Source of the DNA: DATESZ01 sp035283845
Lineage (GTDB): Bacteria > Desulfobacterota > Syntrophia > Syntrophales > JACQWR01
DNA: 18,974 nt
Direction: 5' to 3'
NCBI GenBank assembly: GCA_035283845.1
Contig: DATESZ010000211.1
Location: 1 to 18,974 of the forward strand
Positions 1-6,911 of this stretch are shown one piece after another. The notes beneath the pieces are model-generated. The model was given only the letters and a program-made list of their open reading frames with translations. It was not told the origin of the DNA and searched no databases. Position 1 is the stretch's first letter. Each line of letters begins with the position of its first letter. Made by a program: the position numbers and the translations under genes.

Positions 1-158
1 TCACCTTTTTGATCCGTTGTATAGAAATGAGACCTCCTTTTCGGATTATGCCAGCGGTATAATTCCCTCGTATTGGTAAGCCTGGATGTCCCAATATTTC
101 CGATACTTCCTTCAAAAACGTATCCTTTGAGAGACTTCCCCTGTCCAAATGAATGCAT
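1..158 (-). pseudogene. DUF5648-type repeat fragment, runs off left edge
   Basis: Read on the minus strand, this stretch encodes a piece of a DUF5648-type repeat region containing GYVFEGSIGNIGTSRL, ELYRWHNP and RSHFYTTDQKG. It matches residues 519-559 of the 577-residue protein at 1357-3090 with two substitutions in 41 residues, and the DNA of 1-137 aligns with 1412-1548. Upstream of about position 137 the similarity stops abruptly. The frame is open back to the stop codon of the small gene at 189-368, and the only ATG before the repeat is at 158. There is no signal peptide and no upstream domain, so it looks like a truncated duplicate of the 3' end of the larger gene. The rest lies outside the window, so a longer chimeric gene cannot be excluded. 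Confidence 0.6.
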
Positions 159-188
159 TTGGTATTTCGGTGTCTTGGAACGACATCT

Positions 189-368
189 CTACATTTCCGC
201 AGCATCAAGAGTGGTTTTTCTGGCAGTGAGTTTTACTGTTACCAGCCGGTCTGAATGTTCTTTCTCCATGTCTCTTAATTTCTTAATATAGGCATCATAG
301 CCACCCGCTTCTTCAACCAGCTTTTCCCTGGTCTTTCTGACCTCGTTTACTATCGGATCATCGTACAT
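189..368 (-). CDS. Putative small antitoxin of PIN toxin module (59 aa)
   Basis: This 59-residue reading frame begins MYDDPIVNEVRKTREKL and ends KTTLDAAEM. It starts inside the last codons of the PIN-domain gene, giving an 11-base overlap (358-368) that implies translational coupling. The protein is highly charged, with a predicted helical N-terminal half (EVRKTREKLVEEAGG) and a basic stretch near the C-terminus. I see no ribbon-helix-helix, AbrB or Phd domain that I can name. Small proteins of this kind commonly accompany PIN toxins of the LETT type, where one partner usually neutralises the nuclease by direct binding; the antitoxin role here is inferred from position, size and overlap. If so, the order is toxin first and antitoxin second, the reverse of classical vapBC. 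The frame continues without a stop beyond its TAG into the DUF5648 fragment. Confidence 0.7.
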   Translation of the reverse strand: MYDDPIVNEVRKTREKLVEEAGGYDAYIKKLRDMEKEHSDRLVTVKLTARKTTLDAAEM

Positions 369-846
369 TATTTTGACTCCTTTCCATTAATTCCATGGGC
401 GTTACAATCATGGGTTCAAATAGGCCATGTGTCGAGTTATAATTGTGGATCACGGACCTTACTTCGCCATGCGCAAGATGTCTGCAATTCCATGTTAACA
501 GATAATTCATCTCATAATAAACTGCAAGGGCGAGATGAAGTGCATCAACCTTTGACCGTTCAGGAAGATTAAGAACGGCGCCATAAGTCACCGACAGATT
601 GACAATTTCCTCATTGATTGCTAATATGTGCATGTTTCTGATCAGTTCCATCCTTTTCTGTGCCGCTTCCTGGTCGCCGGCGCTGCATTCATCAATGACC
701 GCTTCGGAAACGTAAAGATCATATTTCATCTGTGACTGGTCCCACCATTCCCTCGTGAGAATCTGCTCTGCAGCAACGATGATATTACTGCTGAGCTTGG
801 CAACCAGGTAACTCGGGATCGTCGTTTCCAGGTAAATGCTCTGCAT
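358..846 (-). CDS. PIN-domain protein, VapC-like toxin
   Basis: A 162-residue PIN-domain protein, probably a Mg2+-dependent endoribonuclease toxin. The N-terminal strand reads IYLETTIPSYL, with Glu7 where classical VapC proteins have Asp; this LETT form is typical of a distinct PIN subfamily. Other likely metal ligands are Glu53 (VIDECSAGD) and Asp101 (KVDALHLALA), followed by the C-terminal signature LLTWNCRHLA at 116-125. Length and motif spacing match complete family members, so it is probably intact. The ATG at 846 is preceded by AAGGA about eight bases upstream. A sigma70-like promoter lies at 942-970, and the small downstream gene overlaps its 3' end. The PIN fold is well supported; the RNA target cannot be read from sequence, and toxicity is inferred. 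Confidence 0.85.
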   Translation of the reverse strand: MQSIYLETTIPSYLVAKLSSNIIVAAEQILTREWWDQSQMKYDLYVSEAVIDECSAGDQEAAQKRMELIRNMHILAINEEIVNLSVTYGAVLNLPERSKVDALHLALAVYYEMNYLLTWNCRHLAHGEVRSVIHNYNSTHGLFEPMIVTPMELMERSQNNVR

Positions 847-941
847 TGAAATATTCCTTTAACATCTTACTACACTTCGATGTCGGCATCAGGCTCCTTC
901 AACCTGACTGTAACGCTTTTTTCATGTACAGTTTATGCCTG

Positions 942-970
942 AGAATAAGTTAAATCGATGCATCTGTCAA
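942..970 (-). promoter_or_regulatory. Sigma70-like promoter of toxin-antitoxin operon
   Basis: On the minus strand there is a perfect -35 TTGACA (plus coordinates 965-970), a 17-base spacer and a -10 TATTCT (942-947, 4 of 6 consensus). It lies about 96 bases upstream of the PIN gene start, pointing toward it. Consensus match and spacing are seen; activity is inferred. Confidence 0.55.
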
Positions 971-1084
971 TGTGAATAAGATTTTTCTATGCGGCTTCTC
1001 TTGTCAACAAGGTCGCAAGATATTGTAAACACTTACAGTGTAAAGTTTGGCTCTTTCTCAAACTGAGTGGGTAAATGATATTCC

Positions 1085-1127
1085 TTCCCCATTGACGGGG
1101 GAGGGTTAGGGTGGGGGTATTTCCGGA
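1085..1127 (+). repeat. Decayed copy of G-rich dispersed repeat core
   Basis: This segment matches the reverse complement of the core of the mobile elements at 11922-12130 and 18576-18730. It shares the G-run block at 1097-1117 (five, three, three and five Gs separated by A, TTA and T) and then TATTTCCGGA. Relative to those copies it lacks about 13 bases just after the G-run block. No terminal inverted repeats or target duplication are visible nearby, so it is an old or truncated copy in the opposite orientation. The four G runs fit the G3+N1-7 quadruplex pattern. Confidence 0.65.
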
Positions 1128-1286
1128 GTGTAATAGAATAATAACATTGGGGAAACCCCTCAGGAAAAGACCTACATATACAGAACAACTGCTCTGGAGA
1201 TGCTTAAGAATGAAACAGATGGAGGGTTTAAAAATTCAGGAGACAACAGCCCATAGACAATTACATAGTTGATTTTGTTTGCTTTG

Positions 1287-1310
1287 AAAACCGCATTATT
1301 GCGGAGTTTT
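1287..1310 (-). terminator. Probable rho-independent terminator of DUF5648 gene
   Basis: On the minus strand, 47 bases beyond the stop codon of the 577-residue gene, CCGCA-ATAA-TGCGG forms a five-base-pair stem followed by TTTTC and preceded by AAAACT. The stem is short, but its position at the end of the gene and its U-run fit an intrinsic terminator. Confidence 0.5.
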
Positions 1311-1356
1311 AGCAGTAATAAGGGGGAACCGCTTGTCTCACCCTTCTTCCTGACGA

Positions 1357-3090
1357 CTACCTTACATATCCGGCTATACCATCAAAATTATAACCCTTGC
1401 CGGCGAGGCCTTCGCCTTTTTGATCCGTTGTATAGAAATGAGACCTCGTTTTTGGATTATGCCAGCGGTATAATTCCCTCGTATTGTTAAGTCTGGATGT
1501 TCCAATATTTCCGATACTTCCTTCAAAAACGTATCCTTTGAGAGCCTTCTCCGCCCCGCGCAAATCATATGAATAGTAATGGTCATCCGTTGCGCTGTTA
1601 TACCAACGGTAAAACTCTGTGGTTCCGGGCGTGCCGGGAGCAAAAAGGCGAAAGGCAATCCCCTCCTTTCTGTATCCGCGGTTCTGAAATTTACTTAAGT
1701 CAGCCTGAGGATTTGTTGTATAGAGATAATTTTGATTCCTGACATACCGGAAGACGTCAAGAAATTTAGCAATTTGATCTGGCTTTATTTCAAAATATGT
1801 TTCCAGCACCATGTCTCCAATGTTGGAAGCAAGGATGACAGGCTCTCCAAATAAACCCGGGTTCATTTGCTGCGTATCGATACGAATATTCACATAATCA
1901 GTTTCTCTCGTTGTTGTTCCGGAGTCTGGGATAAAGGTAATCCGGAAGGGATTCCCTTTCATCAACTCTTTGCCATAGACGCTTATCCCTTCGATAATCA
2001 CAGCGCCTTCAACATTTTCAAGAGTCAAAACGTGCTGGCCCTCGGGTAAGCCCTCAACTACGGGCAATTCCTCCCTGCCTTTCTCCGGGGCAGCGCCGTT
2101 GTAAACATGAACCAACTTATCATCTGCGTAGAGCGCAAGTTTCCCCATATCCGGGCCATGCCTGAGATGGACGGAAATGCCGGTTCCGGAAAAGTGATAC
2201 CTCATGAAATTGATAACTCCATTAGCCGACGGATAACCTTCATGTTCCAGCCAGTTGCCGCTGATCTCCAAAACCTCCCTGAGATGAGCTGCTGGCAGGT
2301 AGGCCGCACCCGATTTACTATCATCGTTCAAGAAAGAAACGTATCTCTTTGTGAGGGTGGTTGCCTTTTCATCTCCCGGTTTCGGGATTATTAAGCGCCA
2401 CTTGACTGTCTCTTTGCCTCTATTGGTTATTTTAATATGCTTCGCCGCTTGTTTCCCGGATGACAGGACCCCGAAATCAATTCGCGGCGGTTCCACGCTC
2501 AGTTGGGACTTCAATTTCCCATCCACCACCTTAAAGTTCAAGAAAACTGTTGTTGTCACGCCCTGAGAAGTTATAAGAAGAGGCTCGCTATAGATGCCGG
2601 CCGGCAAATCTTTGCAGAAAAGAATGACTTTGCCCCCTGCTTCAACCGTTAATTGAACATTATGAGATTTATCCTTTGTTTTATCGGCATTATCAGGTAG
2701 ACCGTTTTTGAGCAATCTGACTGACATGCGGAGATAATCCGTCTCTGAAGCCAACACTCCCGTCAGTTCCTGATTCTCCAGAGGTCCCCAGCCCTCCGGT
2801 CCGGAAATTGACCACGGGAGAAGACCCGCACCGATATTCTTAAATGTTAGTAGACCATTTACAACATCGCCGGGTCCGACATCGCCAAAATCAACTTCTC
2901 CAAGCATAATGGCGAGGGCAGGTTTTTGGGCCCCTTCTTTCACCGCCGGCGGTAAAATCTCAGGAAAAACATCCCTGAGAACCCCTCCATTGCCTACCCC
3001 TTTATCCCCCTCTGCATACATGAGGCAAGGCAATAAAAGCAGAAAAATCAAAACCAATGACACGGTTCTTTTCCAATAATTTCTTAACAT
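1357..3090 (-). CDS. Exported multidomain protein with DUF5648 repeats
   Basis: A 577-residue secreted or periplasmic protein of unknown function. Residues 1-26 form a signal peptide: basic start, leucine-rich core and likely signal peptidase I cleavage after LMYA. Two Ig-like or ASH-like segments follow, at about 62-95 (VDFGDVGPGDVV, LTFKNIGAG) and 197-237 (IDFGVLSSG, KHIKITNRGKETVKWRL), then further beta-rich sequence. Residues 275-375 resemble a jelly-roll carbohydrate-binding module (FSGTGISVHL, LPEGQHVLTL, EGISVYG). Three DUF5648-type repeats lie from about 445 to the end, marked by YLYTTN, EFYRWYN...HYYS and ELYRWHN...HFYTTD. There is no catalytic signature, so binding or adhesion to a surface or polysaccharide is only a guess. 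GAGGA six bases upstream supports the ATG at 3090. A segment of its 3' end is repeated at the left edge of the window. Confidence 0.75.
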   Translation of the reverse strand: MLRNYWKRTVSLVLIFLLLLPCLMYAEGDKGVGNGGVLRDVFPEILPPAVKEGAQKPALAIMLGEVDFGDVGPGDVVNGLLTFKNIGAGLLPWSISGPEGWGPLENQELTGVLASETDYLRMSVRLLKNGLPDNADKTKDKSHNVQLTVEAGGKVILFCKDLPAGIYSEPLLITSQGVTTTVFLNFKVVDGKLKSQLSVEPPRIDFGVLSSGKQAAKHIKITNRGKETVKWRLIIPKPGDEKATTLTKRYVSFLNDDSKSGAAYLPAAHLREVLEISGNWLEHEGYPSANGVINFMRYHFSGTGISVHLRHGPDMGKLALYADDKLVHVYNGAAPEKGREELPVVEGLPEGQHVLTLENVEGAVIIEGISVYGKELMKGNPFRITFIPDSGTTTRETDYVNIRIDTQQMNPGLFGEPVILASNIGDMVLETYFEIKPDQIAKFLDVFRYVRNQNYLYTTNPQADLSKFQNRGYRKEGIAFRLFAPGTPGTTEFYRWYNSATDDHYYSYDLRGAEKALKGYVFEGSIGNIGTSRLNNTRELYRWHNPKTRSHFYTTDQKGEGLAGKGYNFDGIAGYVR

Positions 3091-3120
3091 GAAAAGTCCT
3101 CGCGATCTAAAATCGTGGCA

Positions 3121-3143
3121 CTTCCTAACCCAAAGTTAGGAAG
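3121..3143. promoter_or_regulatory. Perfect 9-bp inverted repeat in divergent promoter region
   Basis: CTTCCTAAC and GTTAGGAAG form a perfect nine-base inverted repeat separated by CCAAA. It lies between the divergent starts of the exported protein (3090, minus) and dprA (3294, plus), about 30 bases upstream of the dprA -35 box. There is no adjacent T-run, so a terminator is unlikely. It could be an operator, or an RNA hairpin in the leader of the minus-strand gene. Confidence 0.5.
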
Positions 3144-3171
3144 AACGCAACAGCCTTTTTGTGAAAAAACC

Positions 3172-3199
3172 TTGACAGCCTCTAAGTATAGGATATATT
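3172..3199 (+). promoter_or_regulatory. Sigma70-like promoter of dprA-topA
   Basis: A perfect -35 TTGACA at 3172-3177 is followed after 16 bases by TATATT at 3194-3199, about 95 bases upstream of the dprA start. It is a good match to the vegetative consensus and the only convincing promoter before dprA and topA. Confidence 0.6.
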
Positions 3200-3293
3200 T
3201 TGCCCCGATTTTACGACTCCGTTGCATATTTAACTACTCGGTAATTTTTTGCGCAAGTATAAATTTTCCGAGAGATCATACAGAGCTCATTAA

Positions 3294-4448
3294 ATGCGTG
3301 ATAATGAATTGAAATACTGGCTGGCCTTAAAAATGGTGGAGGGTGTGGGAAATGTTGCCTTTACTGCCCTTGTGAAAACCTTTGGCTCACCAAAAGAGGT
3401 CTTCGATGCCCCCTTGAATAGTCTCATGGAAATACCGGGCGTCGGTAAGAAAGTAGCCTCGCAAATCAAATCATTCTCTAACTGGCAGCAGGTGGAAAGA
3501 GAACTGGCCGCTGCCCGTAATCAACAAGTCTCCATCATCACTTGCCATGATCCGCTTTATCCGATAAATCTTTTAAACATCTATGACTTCCCACCATTTC
3601 TTTACGTGAAAGGAAACCTTAGGGAAGAAGACATAAATATTGCCGTCGTCGGTTCCAGGACGGCCAGCACTTATGGCAAATTTTCCACAGAACGGCTCTG
3701 TCGGGAATTGGCCATTAACGGAATTACAGTTGTAAGCGGTTTGGCCAGAGGAATTGACACGGCGGCGCACCGGGGAAGCATAGCAGCCAAAGGACGAACC
3801 ATCGCCGTTTTAGGCTGCGGGATTGACATTGTATATCCACCGGAAAACAAAGAGCTTTTTACTAAAATTCCCTTACAGGGGGCTATAGTAACAGAATTCC
3901 CCTTTGGCACGCCCCCCAATGGTCCCAATTTCCCTGCCAGGAACAGGATCATCAGCGGCCTTTCTCTTGGCGTCGTGGTCGTTGAGGCCAACGAGAAAAG
4001 CGGCTCTCTGATAACGGCGCGTACGGCTCTGGAACAGGGGCGGGAGGTATTTGCCGTGCCGGGCAGCATAGATTCCGCCGGCTCAAGGGGAACGAACAGA
4101 TTGATAAAGCAGGGGGCCAAGCTTATCGAAGACGTCTATGACATCTTAGATGAAATAATGCCCCAAATAGAGATGAAACAAAAAATGTATATCCCGGAAC
4201 AAGTGGAAAAAACAAAATCCTGCAAGCCCTTCCCCCCGATTGACCGCCCGATATCGGGTAATGAAGATTTGACTGATAAGGAAAGATATTTGCTTGAACG
4301 CATATCGGCAAGCCCTGTCACTATTGATAGCCTCATCGCCCAGACGGGTGAAAGACCGGGTGAAATATTGAATAACCTTTTATTACTGGAGCTGAAGGGA
4401 CTGATAACTCAGTTGCCGGGAAAAATGTTCATACGTAAGGAGCAATAA
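3294..4448 (+). CDS. dprA: DNA processing protein DprA
   Basis: A 384-residue DprA/Smf protein, which loads RecA onto incoming single-stranded DNA in natural transformation and binds single-stranded DNA in the cytoplasm. The N-terminal part has helix-hairpin-helix-like turns (VEGVGNVAF, IPGVGKKVA; residues 15-55). The Rossmann-like core shows VGSRTAS at 119-125, SGLARGIDTAAH at 148-159, FPARNRIISGLS at 213-224 and the segment SGSLITARTALEQG. Residues 325-384 form the C-terminal winged-helix domain often found in DprA. Length is usual and no disruption is seen. The ribosome binding site is weak; ATG 3294 fits the family N-terminus. Its stop codon overlaps the topA start by one base, a common pairing that implies co-expression from the promoter at 3172-3199. 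No other competence gene is in the window, so natural competence cannot be claimed. Confidence 0.95.
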   Translation: MRDNELKYWLALKMVEGVGNVAFTALVKTFGSPKEVFDAPLNSLMEIPGVGKKVASQIKSFSNWQQVERELAAARNQQVSIITCHDPLYPINLLNIYDFPPFLYVKGNLREEDINIAVVGSRTASTYGKFSTERLCRELAINGITVVSGLARGIDTAAHRGSIAAKGRTIAVLGCGIDIVYPPENKELFTKIPLQGAIVTEFPFGTPPNGPNFPARNRIISGLSLGVVVVEANEKSGSLITARTALEQGREVFAVPGSIDSAGSRGTNRLIKQGAKLIEDVYDILDEIMPQIEMKQKMYIPEQVEKTKSCKPFPPIDRPISGNEDLTDKERYLLERISASPVTIDSLIAQTGERPGEILNNLLLLELKGLITQLPGKMFIRKEQ

Positions 4449-6736
4449 TGTCAAATTCGCTGATAATTGTCGAATCACCCACGAAAGTCAAAACGATCAA
4501 GAAATACCTGGGCGCGGATTTTAATGTCCGCGCTTCCGTCGGACACGTCAAAGACCTCCCCAAAAGCAAACTGGGGATCGACGTTGAGAATGATTTCAGT
4601 CCCACATACGAGGTGATGGAAAGCAAGAAAAAGGTTGTCGCCGAACTGAAAAAAGCGGCCAGACAGGCAGATAACATATATCTTGCCCCCGATCCCGACC
4701 GGGAAGGGGAAGCCATCGCCTGGCACATTGCCGAAGAGATCGGAGCGAAAAACAAGATTATTCGCCGCGTCCTGTTTAATGATCTTACAAAACCAACGAT
4801 CCTTAAGGCCCTGAACCATCCCCTTGAACTGGACTTCGATAAATACGAGGCTCAACAGACGCGGCGCATCCTTGACAGGCTGGTCGGTTACCAGCTCAGC
4901 CCCCTCTTGTGGGAAAAGGTGAAACGCGGGTTAAGCGCCGGCCGCGTGCAATCGGTGGCCGTAAGGATAATTTGCGACCGGGAGGAGGAAATCCGCTGCT
5001 TTATACCGGAGGAATATTGGAATATCACAGCCACGCTGGAGGGTAAGAATCCTCCCCCCTTCGAGGCGCGGCTAATTAAAATCAACGGGAAAAAGGCGAA
5101 GATAGGCGATGGCGTCCTGGCCAATCAAATCTTGGAGACAGTCAAGGTCACCCCTTTCGTTATCGCGGAAGTAGAAAGAAAAGAGGTAAAAAAATCCCCT
5201 CCGCCACCCTTTACGACGAGTAAACTGCAACAGGAGGCCTCTCGCTGGCTGCGCTTTTCGGCGAAAAAGACCATGAGTACCGCCCAGAAGCTTTATGAAG
5301 GCGTGGAGCTGGGTAAAGAAGGACAGGTTGGACTCATAACCTACATGAGAACCGATTCGCTGCGCATCTCCAATGAGGCTATGGAAGAGGTGCGAAATTA
5401 TATCAAAGCAAATTACGACGACGTCTATCTGCCCCCCAAGGCCCGATTCTTTAAGAATGCCCAGGGGGCTCAGGACGCCCACGAAGCAGTAAGGCCGACG
5501 TCCATGGCCTACAGACCCCTGGAGATAAAGCATCACCTGACTCCGGACCAGTTTCGCCTTTATCAGCTTATCTGGAACCGTTTTGTCGCCTGTCAGATGA
5601 ATCCTGCCGTCTTTGATCAAACGACGATCGATGTGGCCTGCGGGGCTTACCTTTTCCGCGCCCAAGGGGCGATCATGAAATTCCCTGGCTTTACGGCCAT
5701 TTATACGGAAGGCAAAGAGGAAAACGGCAACGGCGAAGATCGCGAAGTTGTGAAGATTCTTCCGGAAGTATCGAAAGGAGAGTCGACCACCCTCATTTCC
5801 CTGAACTCGGATCAAAAATTCACCCAGCCACCTCCGAGATTTTCCGAGGCTTCCCTCGTGAGAGAACTGGAAGAAAAAGGCATCGGCAGACCCAGCACCT
5901 ATGCGGCAATCCTGAGCACCATCCAGGATAGAGAGTATGCCAGGCTGGAAAAGGGGAAGTTCTTCCCCACGGAACTTGGCATCCTGGTGACGGAGCTCTT
6001 AGTAAAAAACTTTCCCAGGATCTTGGATACAGCCTTTACCGCCTCCATGGAAACCAAGTTGGACATGATAGAACAGGGGCAAAGCAAAAGACTCGATACC
6101 CTGAAGGATTTTTACCTTCCCTTCACGGAAGAATTGAAAAAGGCAAAAAAGGACATGCGGAATGTGAAACGGGAAGAAAAGCCGACGGATATTGTCTGTG
6201 AAAAATGTCAATATCCGATGGTCATCAAATGGGGGAGAAACGGCAGTTTTATGGCCTGTTCCAACTACCCCGCATGTAAAAACACAAGGAATGTAACATC
6301 CAGCAATGGTGAAGATGCCGGAAAGGTTGAGGACATGACAGAAGAGATAAAATGCGAAAAATGCGGACAGAAAATGGTTGCCAAGGAAGGCCGGTTCGGC
6401 AAGTTTCTGGCCTGCTCGGGATATCCGGAATGCAAAAACACCATGAAGGTAAACGGCGGGGCAAAAAGCTTGCCGGCAGTACCTACTGATGTACTCTGCG
6501 GCAAATGCAATCGGAATATGGTGATCAAGGAAGGCAGATTCGGCAAGTTTCTGGCCTGCTCGGGATACCCGGAATGCAAAAACACCATGCCCTTCAGTAT
6601 GGGAATAAAATGCCCCTCCGAAGGATGCAGCGGGGATATCTGTGAAAAAAGAACCAAAACGGGCCGGGTTTTTTATGGGTGCTCCCGTTATCCGGACTGT
6701 AAATTCTCTACCTGGACCAAGCCGGTTAAGGAGTAA
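4448..6736 (+). CDS. topA: DNA topoisomerase I, type IA
   Basis: A 762-residue type IA topoisomerase that relaxes negatively supercoiled DNA through a 5'-phosphotyrosine intermediate. The N-terminal TOPRIM domain has SLIIVESPTK and the acidic DPDREGEA motif. The catalytic tyrosine is Tyr299 in GLITYMRTDSLRI, and EKGIGRPSTYA lies further on. The C-terminal tail holds four cysteine-rich zinc-ribbon modules; the first three begin CEKCQYP, CEKCGQK and CGKCNRN and the last begins CPSEGC, and each ends in a YPxC-type pair. Modules two and three are nearly identical over 63 bases (6383-6445 and 6527-6589, three differences), indicating recent duplication or gene conversion. The ATG overlaps the dprA stop. 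Tyrosine and metal ligands are intact, so it is probably active. Long antisense frames inside this gene are shadows. Confidence 0.97.
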   Translation: MSNSLIIVESPTKVKTIKKYLGADFNVRASVGHVKDLPKSKLGIDVENDFSPTYEVMESKKKVVAELKKAARQADNIYLAPDPDREGEAIAWHIAEEIGAKNKIIRRVLFNDLTKPTILKALNHPLELDFDKYEAQQTRRILDRLVGYQLSPLLWEKVKRGLSAGRVQSVAVRIICDREEEIRCFIPEEYWNITATLEGKNPPPFEARLIKINGKKAKIGDGVLANQILETVKVTPFVIAEVERKEVKKSPPPPFTTSKLQQEASRWLRFSAKKTMSTAQKLYEGVELGKEGQVGLITYMRTDSLRISNEAMEEVRNYIKANYDDVYLPPKARFFKNAQGAQDAHEAVRPTSMAYRPLEIKHHLTPDQFRLYQLIWNRFVACQMNPAVFDQTTIDVACGAYLFRAQGAIMKFPGFTAIYTEGKEENGNGEDREVVKILPEVSKGESTTLISLNSDQKFTQPPPRFSEASLVRELEEKGIGRPSTYAAILSTIQDREYARLEKGKFFPTELGILVTELLVKNFPRILDTAFTASMETKLDMIEQGQSKRLDTLKDFYLPFTEELKKAKKDMRNVKREEKPTDIVCEKCQYPMVIKWGRNGSFMACSNYPACKNTRNVTSSNGEDAGKVEDMTEEIKCEKCGQKMVAKEGRFGKFLACSGYPECKNTMKVNGGAKSLPAVPTDVLCGKCNRNMVIKEGRFGKFLACSGYPECKNTMPFSMGIKCPSEGCSGDICEKRTKTGRVFYGCSRYPDCKFSTWTKPVKE

Positions 6737-6911
6737 GTGCCATGACATCGTGGACACCCATACGTTATTCGCGGAGGTAGCCATAGCGACCCAACGGAAC
6801 GTTCAATACAGAATATTGTAGATTTCGAATACAAAGTTGCTATTTTGGCGATCAAGGTATATCGCTGAGTTCTGGTTGAATTGTGGCATATTGGGTCGAG
6901 GCGTTTTCACC

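Larger units (their letters stand above)
847..1356. other. Intergenic region without a recognisable gene
   Basis: This 510-base gap lies between the PIN gene and the exported DUF5648 protein. It contains the toxin operon promoter (942-970), a small inverted repeat ACACT-TAC-AGTGT near 1027-1042, the decayed G-rich repeat at 1085-1127 and a probable terminator at 1287-1310. The remaining stretch, about 1130-1280, has short open frames in both directions, but none resembles a known protein or has a convincing ribosome binding site. Confidence 0.6.

Noticed and set aside
1130..1280. Possible small gene in the gap before the DUF5648 gene
   Set aside because: Short frames in several readings, no ribosome binding site and no recognisable protein pattern.
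3121..3143. Bidirectional terminator
   Set aside because: It lies between divergent gene starts and lacks a T-run on either side.
5072..6784. Long antisense open frames within topA (5072-5815 and 5999-6784)
   Set aside because: They mirror the codon structure of topA, show no known domain and lack ribosome binding sites.
6837..6911. Longer N-terminus of the transporter-TPR gene from ATG 6837
   Set aside because: The extra 25 residues do not resemble transporter N-termini, and ATG 6912 gives a normal start just before the first membrane segment.
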